Positions 8,601 to 17,829 of a DNA stretch of 64,000 bases are shown here, in pieces. Each line of letters opens with the position of its first letter. Position 1 is the stretch's first letter. The position numbers and the translations under genes are program-made. Below the pieces are notes generated by a model. That model saw only the letters and a list, made by a program, of their open reading frames with translations, had not been told where the DNA came from and did no database searches. Source of the stretch: Bacillus sp. REN16 (lineage in GTDB: Bacteria; Bacillota; Bacilli; Bacillales; Bacillaceae_L); NCBI RefSeq assembly GCF_020731355.1, contig NZ_JAJFZK010000002.1:1-64000 (forward strand). The letters are read 5' to 3'.

Positions 8601-10085
8601 ATGAGCCAATTAATTTTTGCATTACGAGAAAAGGTTGAGTCATTTTTAAATGGGACAAAGAAGCTTTATATCAATGGTGAATTTGTTGAAAGTGCTTCTG
8701 GAAAAACGTTTGAATCCTATAATCCCGCAACAGGAGAAGTATTAGCTACTGTAAGTGAAGCAGGTCCAGAGGATATCGATCGCGCTGTAAAAGCAGCCCG
8801 CAAAGCTTTTGACGAAGGTCCTTGGCAAAAAATGACCGCAGCCCAAAGAAGCCGTATCATGTATAAACTGGCAGATTTGATGGAGCTACATAAAGATGAG
8901 CTGGCACAATTGGAAACATTGGATAATGGAAAACCGATTCGTGAAACGTCAAATGCAGACATTCCTCTAGCAATTGAACATATGCGTTATTATGCTGGAT
9001 GGTCTACGAAAATTGTTGGACAAACGATTCCTGTAAACGGACCATTCTTTAACTATACTCGCCATGAAGCAGTTGGGGTTGTCGGACAAATCATCCCTTG
9101 GAACTTCCCGCTATTGATGGCCATGTGGAAACTTGGTGCAGCTCTTGCAACTGGTTGTACAGTTGTATTAAAGCCTGCCGAACAAACACCTCTTTCTGCT
9201 CTATATTTAGCTGAGCTTATGGAAGAAGCAGGAATCCCGGCTGGGGTTGTGAATATCGTTCCTGGTTTTGGTGAAACAGCTGGTCAGCCGCTTGTGGATC
9301 ATCCATTAGTTGATAAAATTGCGTTCACTGGTTCAACTGAGGTTGGAAAAAGTATCATGGAAAGAGCCTCAAAATCATTAAAACGTGTAACATTGGAATT
9401 AGGTGGAAAATCACCAAATATTATTTTACCGGATGCAGATCTTTCAAAAGCGATTCCTGGTGCATTAAATGGGGTTATGTTTAACCAAGGGCAGGTTTGC
9501 TGTGCTGGGTCACGTGTCTTTATTCAAAAGAAACAATTTGATAATGTTGTGGCAGACATGGCTAGCCATGCTGAAAAAATCAAACAAGGTGCCGGTCTTC
9601 ACTCTGATACAGAAATCGGACCACTAGTTTCGATTGAGCAACAAAAACGCGTTTTAGGCTATATTGAAAAGGGACTTAATGAAGGTGCAGAACTAGTAGT
9701 AGGCGGTCAACAACCATACGAAGAAGGCTACTTTGTGTCCCCAACAATCTTTGCAAACGTTAACGATGAAATGACAATTGCAAAGGAAGAAATCTTTGGT
9801 CCTGTTATTTCGGCAATGCCATATGATGACTTAGATGAATTAATTGCTCGTGCAAACAATTCTGCGTATGGTTTGGCAGCTGGAGTATGGACACAAGATG
9901 TATCTAAAGCTCATTATATCGCCAACAACCTGCGTGCTGGAACTGTCTGGGTGAACTGCTATAATGCATTTGATGCAGCTTCTCCATTTGGCGGATACAA
10001 GCAGTCAGGTATTGGCCGTGAAATGGGATCCTATGCACTCAATAACTACACAGAAGTTAAAAGTGTTTGGATTGCGATGAACTAA
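8601..10085 (+). CDS. dhaS: NAD-dependent aldehyde dehydrogenase DhaS
   Basis: A 494-residue ALDH-superfamily enzyme that oxidises aldehydes to acids in the cytoplasm. Cofactor and catalytic motifs are all present: IIPWNFPLLM, FTGSTEVGKSIM, LELGGKSPNI (Glu of LELGG) and GQVCCAGSR carrying the nucleophilic Cys, plus the late IFGPV and PFGGYKQSGIGRE segments. As I recall the B. subtilis DhaS sequence, similarity runs end to end, including the N-terminal KLYINGEFV. The RBS GGAGG is well placed. Monocistronic, with a terminator after it and a possible cre site before it. Confidence 0.93.
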   Translation: MSQLIFALREKVESFLNGTKKLYINGEFVESASGKTFESYNPATGEVLATVSEAGPEDIDRAVKAARKAFDEGPWQKMTAAQRSRIMYKLADLMELHKDELAQLETLDNGKPIRETSNADIPLAIEHMRYYAGWSTKIVGQTIPVNGPFFNYTRHEAVGVVGQIIPWNFPLLMAMWKLGAALATGCTVVLKPAEQTPLSALYLAELMEEAGIPAGVVNIVPGFGETAGQPLVDHPLVDKIAFTGSTEVGKSIMERASKSLKRVTLELGGKSPNIILPDADLSKAIPGALNGVMFNQGQVCCAGSRVFIQKKQFDNVVADMASHAEKIKQGAGLHSDTEIGPLVSIEQQKRVLGYIEKGLNEGAELVVGGQQPYEEGYFVSPTIFANVNDEMTIAKEEIFGPVISAMPYDDLDELIARANNSAYGLAAGVWTQDVSKAHYIANNLRAGTVWVNCYNAFDAASPFGGYKQSGIGREMGSYALNNYTEVKSVWIAMN

Positions 10086-10120
10086 TTAGAAAAGCGTATA
10101 GCTTCTTTAGCCAAATAAGC

Positions 10121-10156
10121 AAAAGGCGAGGACCCGAAATAGGTTCTCGCCTTTTT
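10121..10156. terminator. bidirectional terminator
   Basis: A 13-bp stem AAAGGCGAGGACC/GGTTCTCGCCTTT with A and T runs on both sides, shared by dhaS and the convergent YitT-like gene. Confidence 0.85.
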
Positions 10157-10157
10157 G

Positions 10158-10775
10158 TTAGCTAATTGTTGCATCTGTTTTACGGCTCTGCTGTTTTGGT
10201 AATTGCACTTTACATACAAGGTCTAGAATCCTCGTACTGATGAATTGGCCTACAATCGCATAAATAATAATTCTCCAATCCACTACAATACCAGTCGTTA
10301 GCAAAATCGTACCATTAATCGCAAACAGCGTTTTTTCCGGTGAAAATCCTTTCAGTTTTGAAATAATTAACGCTAAAATATCCATTCCGCCTGATGAGGC
10401 ACCCATGCGAAATAAAATCCCAATTCCCACTCCAAAAATCATAGAGCCTGCAAGTAAATCAACGATTACATTTGAAATCGGGTTTGTGATATATGGAGTG
10501 AAGATTCGAATGGTAATCGCTGTTACCGTGACACAATACAGCGTCCAAATCGCTGTTCCCTTCCCTAGCCACTTAATGGCTGCAAATAAAAGGCCAGCAT
10601 TAAGTATCCAAAGTGTAATATCAAAAGGGGTATCCGCTACATAATTAAATAAGACTGCGACACTTGCAGCTCCACCTGTTGGAATAAAATGCGGAAATAG
10701 AAATGTTACCATTGCAAATCCTTGAATCATTGCTGCAATTCCAAGGATTAAAGCTTTATTCATTATTTTCATCAT
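10158..10775 (-). CDS. YitT/YczE-like membrane protein
   Basis: A 205-residue protein with five to six membrane helices and the signature of the DUF161/YitT group: FLFPHFIPTGGAASVAVLFN near the N-terminus and GILFRMGASSGGMDILA in the middle. It lacks the C-terminal DUF2179 domain found in full-length YitT proteins (about 280 residues), so it is one of the short paralogues. Molecular function is not established for the family. It is a single-gene unit between terminators. The start could be the second Met, three codons in (MNKALILG). Confidence 0.75.
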   Translation of the reverse strand: MMKIMNKALILGIAAMIQGFAMVTFLFPHFIPTGGAASVAVLFNYVADTPFDITLWILNAGLLFAAIKWLGKGTAIWTLYCVTVTAITIRIFTPYITNPISNVIVDLLAGSMIFGVGIGILFRMGASSGGMDILALIISKLKGFSPEKTLFAINGTILLTTGIVVDWRIIIYAIVGQFISTRILDLVCKVQLPKQQSRKTDATIS

Positions 10776-10912
10776 GTAAGCTCCTACGTCCTATCCTATG
10801 ATTCTACTACAATGGTATCATTACCTATCTAAGCAAACAATCTTTAATCTCCTTCAAATCTTGCAAGTAATTCATACGGCCTCACTTTAAAAGCTTCATC
10901 TATACAAATAAA

Positions 10913-10953
10913 AAGGTCTGCTTTACCTTATCATAATGGTAAGCAGACCTTCT
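10913..10953 (-). terminator. intrinsic terminator
   Basis: Stem AAGGTCTGCTTACC/GGTAAAGCAGACCTT with a T run on the minus strand, after the acetyltransferase-like gene. Confidence 0.8.
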
Positions 10954-10959
10954 TCTTAA

Positions 10960-11490
10960 TTAGTCTTTCCAAATAATTTCACCCGATTTTGTTGTAGGAT
11001 CGATTTCAACTTCGAAATCGTGTTTTTCATAAAAATAAACGAGGCGGTCAACATGATCCCAGTCTCTTTTTGCTATATCACCTTTAATAACAGGAATGTT
11101 TTGTTCACGAGCGATTTCTTTTAAATGATTCATGCAGATTGAACCATAGCCTTGATTGGCAGGTCCTCTTATGTCACCAATGTGAATCGCATTCTCCTCA
11201 TCCTGGTACTGAGCATGGATTGAAAAATCCCAGTGACCTTTGTAGGCTGATTCACAATCGTTCACCATTATTTGACATCGGTTTCCATCATCAAAGGCTG
11301 AGACGATTACCCATTTTTCGTCCTTCGACTGATCAATCCCGATGACTTGGTGTTTTTTTGAAATTTCTTTAATATTGTCCTGCATGCGATAAATCTGGAA
11401 CTGCAAATCCTCTAAATCCTGTTTGACCTCTGACGGGTTCTTATTCAGATCCTCTTTCATTAGCAAACTTTGAAAATACATTACAAACAC
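10960..11490 (-). CDS. GNAT-fold acetyltransferase-like protein
   Basis: A 176-residue cytoplasmic protein. The first 55 residues form a charged helix with coiled-coil character (LNKNPSEVKQDLEDLQFQIYRMQDNIKEISKKH). The rest resembles a GNAT fold: a beta-rich section, then IHIGDIRGPANQGYGSICM in place of the acetyl-CoA loop and FYEKHDFEVE near the end, the usual Y-x-K-x-GF-like motif. The substrate is unknown. The start at 11490 lacks an obvious Shine-Dalgarno; an internal Met (MYFQS, or MKEDLNKNP at codon 11) may be used instead. Other calls are possible for the helical N-terminus. Confidence 0.55.
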   Translation of the reverse strand: MFVMYFQSLLMKEDLNKNPSEVKQDLEDLQFQIYRMQDNIKEISKKHQVIGIDQSKDEKWVIVSAFDDGNRCQIMVNDCESAYKGHWDFSIHAQYQDEENAIHIGDIRGPANQGYGSICMNHLKEIAREQNIPVIKGDIAKRDWDHVDRLVYFYEKHDFEVEIDPTTKSGEIIWKD

Positions 11491-11508
11491 CTTTCATTGT
11501 ATATTTTA

Positions 11509-11564
11509 GGCTCACGTGTGGGTCACAAAGACAAGACGTGGCGTACTTAGTCTTTGATCGTGAG
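11509..11564. repeat. intergenic inverted-repeat element (family B, short copy)
   Basis: CTCACG (11511-11516) pairs with CGTGAG (11559-11564), and ACAAAGAC (11525-11532) pairs with GTCTTTG (11550-11556). The core GGGTCACAAAGAC...GACGTGGCG...CTTAGTCTTTGATC recurs at 46703-46765. The rest of the 300-base gap holds only the promoter described next. Confidence 0.55.
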
Positions 11565-11703
11565 ATGCAAATTTTTTCCACTAAATTGATAAAAATGGAA
11601 AATATATACGTTTCTTACAACAAACATACAGTTTTCGATTATACTAGACATATAGCATTTTTGCAAACAATACTTTCCTTCTGTCATATTCTTATTAAAT
11701 CCT

Positions 11704-11742
11704 TATAACATCTTTGTAACATAGTTGTCATTTTATTATGTT
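11704..11742 (+). promoter_or_regulatory. promoter with candidate WalR (YycF) box
   Basis: -35 TTGTAA (11714-11719), 17-base spacer, -10 TATGTT (11737-11742). Overlapping it, TGTAAC-N5-TGTCAT (11715-11731) resembles the WalR box TGTWAH-N5-TGTWAH, and a third half-site TATAAC lies 11 bp upstream (11704). WalRK controls cell-wall hydrolases in Firmicutes and the downstream gene is one. A PhoP box also has an 11-bp period and is an alternative. Confidence 0.45.
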
Positions 11743-11792
11743 AGGATGGTTTCTTAGATAGGAAAAAGGTCTTATGAAGGAGGTAGGATACT

Positions 11793-12521
11793 TTGAAAAT
11801 CTCAACTCTTATTAAAAAGAAAACATCACTTCTCTATTTATTTGGTGTTCTATTCATTATGGGAATTAGTATTTTTGCTACAATGCATCATTCAAATGCT
11901 GAAACCATCGAAAAAAAAGACAAGCAAGTACAAGAACAAAAGCAAGAAAAAATAGATCAGCGGGAACAACAAAGTGAAACAGTTCAGAATAAACCCGTTC
12001 AAATGGCTTCTCAACATTATAATGTTGAACAGGAAAATACAATTTCCGGTTCAGAGCTGGACGAGCATTTAAAGGGAAATTTAAAAGGTCTTGGAACTGA
12101 CTTTGTAAAATCAGGTGAAGAACAAGATATTGATCCTGTCTTTTTAGCGGCATTGGCTGCACAGGAAACTGGTTGGGGAAATTCTGATATTGCAAGTTCT
12201 CATTGGAATAATATTGGCGGAATTACTTGTATGCCCGAAATTTATGCAAATATCTTTGGTGATGATTATCCAAACCCTGGTTGCGAACAATTAGTCGAGG
12301 GCGGAACAAATTGGCAAAAATTCCTTTCAATCGAGGATAGTATTCAATTTAAGGCGATTTATTTAAAGCAATATTATGTAGAGAATGGAAAAGAAACAAT
12401 TGGTGAAATTCAATTATCATATGCTCCAAGTGAAGCTGCAAATGATGCAAATGGTTTAAATCATCACTGGGTAAAAAATATTGTATCCATCATGAACGAT
12501 GTTAAAGAAGAACAAGCATAA
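11793..12521 (+). CDS. exported glucosaminidase-domain peptidoglycan hydrolase
   Basis: 242 residues: a basic N-terminus and membrane/signal segment (LLYLFGVLFIMGISIFATMHH), a Lys/Gln/Glu-rich linker (about 38-80), then a glucosaminidase-type lysozyme fold. The segment LAALAAQETGWGNSDIA holds the probable catalytic Glu, followed by SSHWNNIGGI. It probably cleaves the glycan strand outside the membrane. A strong RBS (AAGGAGGT) precedes the TTG start. The candidate WalR box upstream agrees with a cell-wall role. Whether the N-terminal segment is cleaved or remains as an anchor is unclear. Confidence 0.82.
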   Translation: MKISTLIKKKTSLLYLFGVLFIMGISIFATMHHSNAETIEKKDKQVQEQKQEKIDQREQQSETVQNKPVQMASQHYNVEQENTISGSELDEHLKGNLKGLGTDFVKSGEEQDIDPVFLAALAAQETGWGNSDIASSHWNNIGGITCMPEIYANIFGDDYPNPGCEQLVEGGTNWQKFLSIEDSIQFKAIYLKQYYVENGKETIGEIQLSYAPSEAANDANGLNHHWVKNIVSIMNDVKEEQA

Positions 12522-12544
12522 TGAGATAATAGCATCGGTTTTAA

Positions 12545-12579
12545 AAAATGCTCAGGGTAGATAAACTCTGAGCATTTTT
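12545..12579 (+). terminator. intrinsic terminator
   Basis: Stem AAATGCTCAGGG/CTCTGAGCATTT followed by T residues. The following 300 bases to 12890 hold no convincing gene; a 45-codon frame at 12666-12803 has no good start signal. Confidence 0.75.
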
Positions 12580-12908
12580 CTATTTATCAGAACTTTAACT
12601 AAAGCATCTAAAACTTGAATAAAGCAGTAAATTATCGATTGAAGAATGTTAAAATAGTGTAAGAAATGTTTCGATTATATGTTTCTAAGCATAAAGCAAT
12701 CGTCCTGCCCATTAGTTTCTTCCATTCAAAGGAAGAAATAAATATTTTAAAAAGCCTTATCAAAAAGAACATGAAATCAAGAAAAGTCAAATTAAGGTTC
12801 TAGTTAGGAATTCAAATTATTATTTTGTTTTTATCAAGTGAACTTTTTTATCCCCCCATTCGTATTATCTGCAGAATAAAAAGATAACTATGAATGAAGG
12901 TGTTTACA

Positions 12909-13673
12909 ATGACAGTATTTTTTATTTTTTGGATTGCCGCATCCATAGGGTCAATTGCCGTAATGCCATATCAATTTAAAATGCTTAAAGGAAAAATTGA
13001 GGAGGAAGCGAAAAAGAATCCAACCAAAAAGATTCCACCTACTCCTGTACTTGTTTTATTAAGCATTTTACAAAGTGTTATACTTTTGGGTGTTTCAGCA
13101 TTCATTGGAACGTGGCTGGCTCCAAAGGTCGATTTACATTGGTGGTTACTTGATCGATGGTTAAATGGCACTGCTGTTCCATATAACATTTCCGGGACAA
13201 TTCTATTGAGCATTGTTGTCGGTGCTATTGCAGCATTTGTCATTTTCGGATTGGACATTTTGTTTATGAAAAAAATGCCCAAAGTCGACATCGATGAGCC
13301 TTCAAAATTTCAAGCATTTATCGCTTCGTTTTATGGAGGTATTTCAGAGGAAGTTTTAACTCGCTTATTCATAATGACGGCGGTAGTTTATGTCACTAAC
13401 CTTCTGGGATTAGGAAATGCTTCCTATTGGATTGGCATTCTGCTAGCAGCTCTTTTATTTGGAGTTGGGCATTTACCAGCTGCTTTTGGGCTTTTCGGAA
13501 AAACACAGATTGTTGTTTGGCGTATGATTATACTAAATACGATACCAGGTATCCTGTTTGGGTATTTGTTTTGGAAATATGGAATTGAAATCGCAATGGT
13601 CGCTCACTTTACTGGGGATATCTTTTTACACGTCATAATTGGACCATTTTTTAGAAAAAAATTTGCAAATTAG
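12909..13673 (+). CDS. CPBP-family intramembrane metalloprotease
   Basis: About 254 residues with six or more membrane helices. The family motifs are clear: EEVLTRLF (EExxxR, the catalytic Glu pair), FGVGHLP with a conserved His, and the third motif HFTGDIFLH. CPBP (Abi/Rce1-like) enzymes cleave membrane-bound substrates or process bacteriocins and lipid-modified peptides; the target here is unknown. ATG at 12909 is preferred because GAAGGTG at 12896-12902 is then the ribosome binding site; the ATG at 12894 would place that site inside the gene. Monocistronic. Confidence 0.85.
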   Translation: MTVFFIFWIAASIGSIAVMPYQFKMLKGKIEEEAKKNPTKKIPPTPVLVLLSILQSVILLGVSAFIGTWLAPKVDLHWWLLDRWLNGTAVPYNISGTILLSIVVGAIAAFVIFGLDILFMKKMPKVDIDEPSKFQAFIASFYGGISEEVLTRLFIMTAVVYVTNLLGLGNASYWIGILLAALLFGVGHLPAAFGLFGKTQIVVWRMIILNTIPGILFGYLFWKYGIEIAMVAHFTGDIFLHVIIGPFFRKKFAN

Positions 13674-13703
13674 CTCTCGAGATTTCGTGAGCTTTTTCTT
13701 TTT
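13672..13703 (+). terminator. intrinsic terminator
   Basis: Short stem AGCTCTCGA/TCGTGAGCT followed by TTTTCTTTTTT, overlapping the CPBP stop codon. Confidence 0.6.
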
Positions 13704-13765
13704 TACACACCGAAAATTACCTAAACTAATACAATAGAGCAAAGCTATTTAAGGGAAGGGGCACT

Positions 13766-14455
13766 ATGATGTATTATTATGAACCATGGATGATGCGCAC
13801 TCAGCCAAAATCAAACAATAGTACCAATTCGAATAGACTTAAAGTGAATGGTGAAGGTATCGTAACGACTGCGCCAAATTCTGCGACGATTACTTTAGGG
13901 GTCATCACTGAAAGCAGTACAGTTACAGAGGCACAGAATGAAAATAACCAACTTACCAAAAAGGTGATTGATTCTATCTTAGGACTAGGGGTACCTAAAG
14001 AACATATCAAAACAGTGGATTTTCGAATTGAAATCCTCTATAACTATGAAAACTCGAAACAAACCGTAAGAGGTTATCGAGTAACACATATGCTGCAAAT
14101 TTCGGATGTGGCCATCCAATCGGTTGGCAGCATTGTCGATACAGCCGTTCAAAACGGGGCTAATAATGTCGCAAGCATCAATTTCACAGTTCGCAACCCG
14201 CAGGCTTATTATGAAAAAGCACTTCAAAACGCTGTTCAAGATGCTCAAGAAAAAGCAAGAACTATTACTAAAAAATTAGGAGTCCAGCTTCAAGAAATCC
14301 CGCTTCAAATACAAGAACTATCTCAGCAATCTCCACCCATCCCATTTCAAACAACGATGTTCGCCAAAAGTGAAGCTGCAACACCCATTCAACCAGGAGA
14401 ATTAACAATAACCGCTAGGATTGAAGCGACATTTTTATACGGTCAGGTGCACTAA
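13766..14455 (+). CDS. SIMPL (DUF541) domain protein
   Basis: A 229-residue protein with a Tyr/Met-rich start (MMYYYEPWMMRTQPKSNNS) and then a full SIMPL domain: LKVNGEGIVTTAPNSATITLGV, TEAQNENNQLTKKVIDSI, and the late ALQNAVQDAQEKARTI helix before a beta-rich end. SIMPL proteins are usually exported; this one has no signal peptide, so it may be cytoplasmic or spore-associated. The function of the family in bacilli is unclear. RBS AAGGGG is well placed before tandem ATG codons. Monocistronic, with a strong terminator 80 bp downstream. Confidence 0.82.
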   Translation: MMYYYEPWMMRTQPKSNNSTNSNRLKVNGEGIVTTAPNSATITLGVITESSTVTEAQNENNQLTKKVIDSILGLGVPKEHIKTVDFRIEILYNYENSKQTVRGYRVTHMLQISDVAIQSVGSIVDTAVQNGANNVASINFTVRNPQAYYEKALQNAVQDAQEKARTITKKLGVQLQEIPLQIQELSQQSPPIPFQTTMFAKSEAATPIQPGELTITARIEATFLYGQVH

Positions 14456-14537
14456 CACCTATTCAACCCATTTACAGGCCTCAAAGTGTGTGGCTAACCA
14501 GTATTGAGGTTATAACGACTAAGATTTCTAAAAACAG

Positions 14538-14582
14538 AACAGCACCGTTCCCACATATTTGGACGGTGCTGTTTTCATTTTT
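14538..14582. terminator. bidirectional terminator
   Basis: Stem ACAGCACCGTTCC/GGACGGTGCTGT (14539-14573) flanked by A and T runs, between the SIMPL gene and convergent rluF. Confidence 0.85.
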
Positions 14583-14644
14583 TCCTCATTTAGGAATAAA
14601 GGTGTTCCAATGAACATTCTAACTAAACCCTATATTACATAGTT

Positions 14645-15352
14645 TTACCATTCTTTTGGCTCATAGTTTAATAATCTAAATAATTCAGTTCGTTCTTTTT
14701 TTGATAAATCTCTCCATTGTCCAGGAGGAAGATTGCCTAAATGAATATTCATGATTCGTTTTCTTTGCAATCGATAAACGTCGTATCCTAATTCAGCGCA
14801 CATGCGGCGAATTTGACGATTTAGTCCTTGGGTTAAAATGATTTGAAAATCAAATTTTGATAATTGTACTACTTCACAAGGAAGTGTTTTTGTGCCTAAT
14901 ATTTTCACACCTTCTGACATCTTCTTCAAGAATTCAGGGGTAATTGGCTTGTCTACTGAAACGATATATTCCTTTTCATGCTTATTTTCAGAACGCAGAA
15001 TTTCGTTAACAATGTCACCATCGTTGGTAAGAAGGATTAAGCCCTCTGAATCCTTATCAAGGCGGCCAATATTAAATACCCTTAATGGATGATTGACCAG
15101 ATCAACAATATTCCCCTTTACCCCTTTTTCTGTTGTGCTGGTAATACCTACAGGTTTATTTAAGGCAATATAGACATTATTCCTTGCTACTCGGATTGGA
15201 TTTCCATCTACTTTAACGTCATCCCCAGGTTCAACTTGGCTACCGATAGTTGCACGTTTTCCATTAATAAAGACTCTCCCATCGGTAATTAATTTATCAG
15301 CCCCCCGTCTAGATGCCTTTCCAGATTCACTTATGTATTTATTAATTCGCAT
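14645..15352 (-). CDS. rluF: 23S rRNA pseudouridine synthase, RluF type
   Basis: A 235-residue RsuA/RluF-family enzyme that isomerises a uridine in 23S rRNA. An S4 RNA-binding domain fills residues 1-60 ([20 protein letters not shown]). The catalytic domain has the motif [20 protein letters not shown] with its catalytic Asp, and the C-terminal [16 protein letters not shown] segment that is typical of this family. It starts with ATG but has only a weak ribosome binding site. Monocistronic. Confidence 0.88.
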   Translation of the reverse strand: MRINKYISESGKASRRGADKLITDGRVFINGKRATIGSQVEPGDDVKVDGNPIRVARNNVYIALNKPVGITSTTEKGVKGNIVDLVNHPLRVFNIGRLDKDSEGLILLTNDGDIVNEILRSENKHEKEYIVSVDKPITPEFLKKMSEGVKILGTKTLPCEVVQLSKFDFQIILTQGLNRQIRRMCAELGYDVYRLQRKRIMNIHLGNLPPGQWRDLSKKERTELFRLLNYEPKEW

Positions 15353-15508
15353 GACTACACATCCTTAATATCGCGGTACTATTATTGATTTATTGATACT
15401 AACTATACATTATTTTTTGGATGAATCACAATCTCTAAAATTAGATAAACGATATAATAAGGTGTTTTTAGGCAATTTGCAACGTGTTTCATGAATTGTA
15501 CTCTATCG

Positions 15509-16219
15509 CTATTTTCCCATAAACATCTTAATACCATCAGGCAGAATAGCGGTATCCCATGGATGCCAAAAATAGACAGATCCATCAAACTGCATGTTGT
15601 ATTTATAGGCAATTGGTTCGTCAGTATAAAAAATCATTTCATAATATATCGGATCACCTTTTTCCGTATCAGGCTGGAAATTAGGATCCGTCTTACTATT
15701 TTCTAATAGTTGAAGGAAGCTTTTCACTTCCGCGTTCTTTGTCAATTTAGAAACTTGTTTATTTCCTAGTGGTGTATAAACTTGATAAATTTCAATCCTC
15801 TTGACTTTTTCGATAGGCATATTCTTAAAATGCCATTGATATTCAATATCATCTTTTGAATAGTATACTCTGTATCCATTTATGGAGTGAGTATCCTTAA
15901 CGGCAATTAAATGAGGTTGGTCCTTTATTTTAAAAATCTCAGTCCCCTTCTCGTGGAAGGCAGCATCGCCGTCTCTAATTTTATAACTTGGGTTTGTTAC
16001 ATTGTCAGCCACTTTAAATTTAACCGAACCTATCTTTTCTCCAACAAATTGTTCATCAGCCAAAACCCCAGAATGGATTCCATTATATTCTTTTCCATCC
16101 ATTTTAATAAAATCAACCCAATCAATGATACTATGACCACCAAATGGGGTTGACCGGCAACCTGTTAATAATAGCAATATGCAAACTAAAATAAACATAC
16201 TTCGTTTCTTAATTGACAT
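15509..16219 (-). CDS. lipoprotein of unknown function
   Basis: About 236 residues with a lipoprotein signal peptide: basic start, hydrophobic core and lipobox LLTGC (Cys near residue 20), so it should be lipid-anchored on the outer face of the membrane. The mature part is beta-rich and carries no motif I can name; it ends in QFDGSVYFWHPWDTAILPDG. The ATG follows GGGGGGTG closely. It is divergent from the BNR-repeat gene, which also encodes an anchored extracytoplasmic protein; the two share a 200-bp promoter region. Confidence 0.7.
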   Translation of the reverse strand: MSIKKRSMFILVCILLLLTGCRSTPFGGHSIIDWVDFIKMDGKEYNGIHSGVLADEQFVGEKIGSVKFKVADNVTNPSYKIRDGDAAFHEKGTEIFKIKDQPHLIAVKDTHSINGYRVYYSKDDIEYQWHFKNMPIEKVKRIEIYQVYTPLGNKQVSKLTKNAEVKSFLQLLENSKTDPNFQPDTEKGDPIYYEMIFYTDEPIAYKYNMQFDGSVYFWHPWDTAILPDGIKMFMGK

Positions 16220-16435
16220 CACCCCCCTTAACTATAAGACGGAAAACTAAGTTAATTTGTTACATTTACACATAGGTCGTAACTATTACGAGGTGCTTCC
16301 AATAAGCATGATTATATACTGAAAATTAAACAACTAGGTTTCGTTTTATAAGAATTTTAAAAATAAATAGGTTTAGATGGAATCAGGAAAAATATGTTAA
16401 TATTATCTAAGATAAAATAAATAAGGGTGATTCCC

Positions 16436-17752
16436 ATGAAAAAGATGAAACTTCGCTTTCCACTCATTATTTTACTTTGCGTGGTTATTATTATTGCTTT
16501 TGAGATGTTAAACAACGATAAAGAAGAGCCGATTACTCCCAAGCCAATTGAAGTAAAAAAAGTAAATATCGATAGTAAATTACCCTACACCGTACAAGTT
16601 CAAGAGGATGATCAAACACCTGATATCATTGCTTACCGTATCATGTTTGACTTCATGAAAGGTCTAGAGAATGAAGGTGCGACTGACGGTGCAAGCTTTA
16701 TTAGATTTACGAAGCTATCAGGAGATGAAAACTCCTTTGTAGTCGCGGTTGTTTTTAATGTTTACATACCTGAAAAAGAACAATTAATCGATTACGGATG
16801 GGGAGAGGCTCAGGATAATGGAGTCATTCCTAATATTGTATGGAAAATAACCATCGATAAGGTTGAAAATTTAACATACACTTTATCTAAAATTGAAAGA
16901 ACAGATGATACCCAAATCGGGTTACCCCCTGTCGATTCATTGGAAGAGTATCGTCTGAAAGCTGGAATAGAGGAACCATCGGGCAACTTTCATTACGAGA
17001 TTAAGGATGAAACGCTAAGGGTCTCTTATGATAATGGGCAAAATTGGAAGGTTGTCCCTACTGAAATCGATGATTTAATTCTTGATGGGTACAATTCAAA
17101 TTTAGTAGATGGAACTTATGTGATTACACCTAAGAAAACAGCGTTTGTACTCGAGGAATATGCAGGTTATGATTCAAAAATTCGAGTTCTGATTAGCAGC
17201 GATCAAGGTGAATCTTGGAACGACGTGTTGGTTTCAAATGAGCTTCCAGCACCGCGGCTGCTAAAACTAGGATTCACCTCAGAGAAAGACGGTTATCTCA
17301 TCTTTACTGGTGATAAAACAATGAGTAGCGAAGCACATATTATCTTTAAAACCAATGATGGTGGCGAATCATGGTATGATGTCGGATCGGTGGATGGCAC
17401 CTATCGGTTAGTGACAGATGGAGGGTTTATTGATGACCAATTAGGATTTATGTCATTTGGCGCACTTCGCTATGAATCACAACCTCCCGTGCCGGACTTC
17501 TACCGAACTGGCGATGGTGGATTGAACTGGGAGCGCGTAGAGGTTCCGATACCTGAAGAGTATCTAGGCTACTTCACCGTAGCTGAGATTCCAACCTTTC
17601 AAGGAACGGAAGGAACCTTGCTAGTCAACCAAGGTCCGGAAGGTGATTATTTAGGCGGAAAGGTATTGGCCAAGTTTAGCTCACAGGATCAAGGAAATAC
17701 ATGGTCCTTTGCAGGTTTAGTTGACCCTGATGGGGTGCTTCGTCCAAGGTGA
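16436..17752 (+). CDS. membrane-anchored BNR/Asp-box repeat protein
   Basis: About 438 residues. An N-terminal anchor (FPLIILLCVVIIIAFEML) is followed by a beta-propeller-like exterior. The C-terminal half carries Asp-box repeats SSDQGESWNDV, TNDGGESWYDV, TGDGGLNWERV and SQDQGNTWSFAG, spaced 50-70 residues apart, plus a related YDNGQNWKV at about residue 200. Such proteins bind carbohydrate or other ligands at the surface; no catalytic residues can be assigned. ATG at 16436 is favoured, since AAGGG at 16421-16426 lies 8 bases upstream and would overlap the alternative GTG. Confidence 0.8.
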   Translation: MKKMKLRFPLIILLCVVIIIAFEMLNNDKEEPITPKPIEVKKVNIDSKLPYTVQVQEDDQTPDIIAYRIMFDFMKGLENEGATDGASFIRFTKLSGDENSFVVAVVFNVYIPEKEQLIDYGWGEAQDNGVIPNIVWKITIDKVENLTYTLSKIERTDDTQIGLPPVDSLEEYRLKAGIEEPSGNFHYEIKDETLRVSYDNGQNWKVVPTEIDDLILDGYNSNLVDGTYVITPKKTAFVLEEYAGYDSKIRVLISSDQGESWNDVLVSNELPAPRLLKLGFTSEKDGYLIFTGDKTMSSEAHIIFKTNDGGESWYDVGSVDGTYRLVTDGGFIDDQLGFMSFGALRYESQPPVPDFYRTGDGGLNWERVEVPIPEEYLGYFTVAEIPTFQGTEGTLLVNQGPEGDYLGGKVLAKFSSQDQGNTWSFAGLVDPDGVLRPR

Positions 17753-17829
17753 TGAGGATATTTTGTATTAATATAACAGATAAATTTACGTACGACTTTT
17801 TAAAATAATAAGAATTAGGAGTAAACATA

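Noticed and set aside
12666-12803. 45-codon frame (MFRLYVSKHKAIVLPISFFH...)
   Set aside because: No Shine-Dalgarno, no terminator and no recognisable family; could be a remnant but cannot be supported.
15491-15706. Plus-strand and minus-strand short frames over the lipoprotein gene end
   Set aside because: Shadow frames of the lipoprotein gene without start signals.
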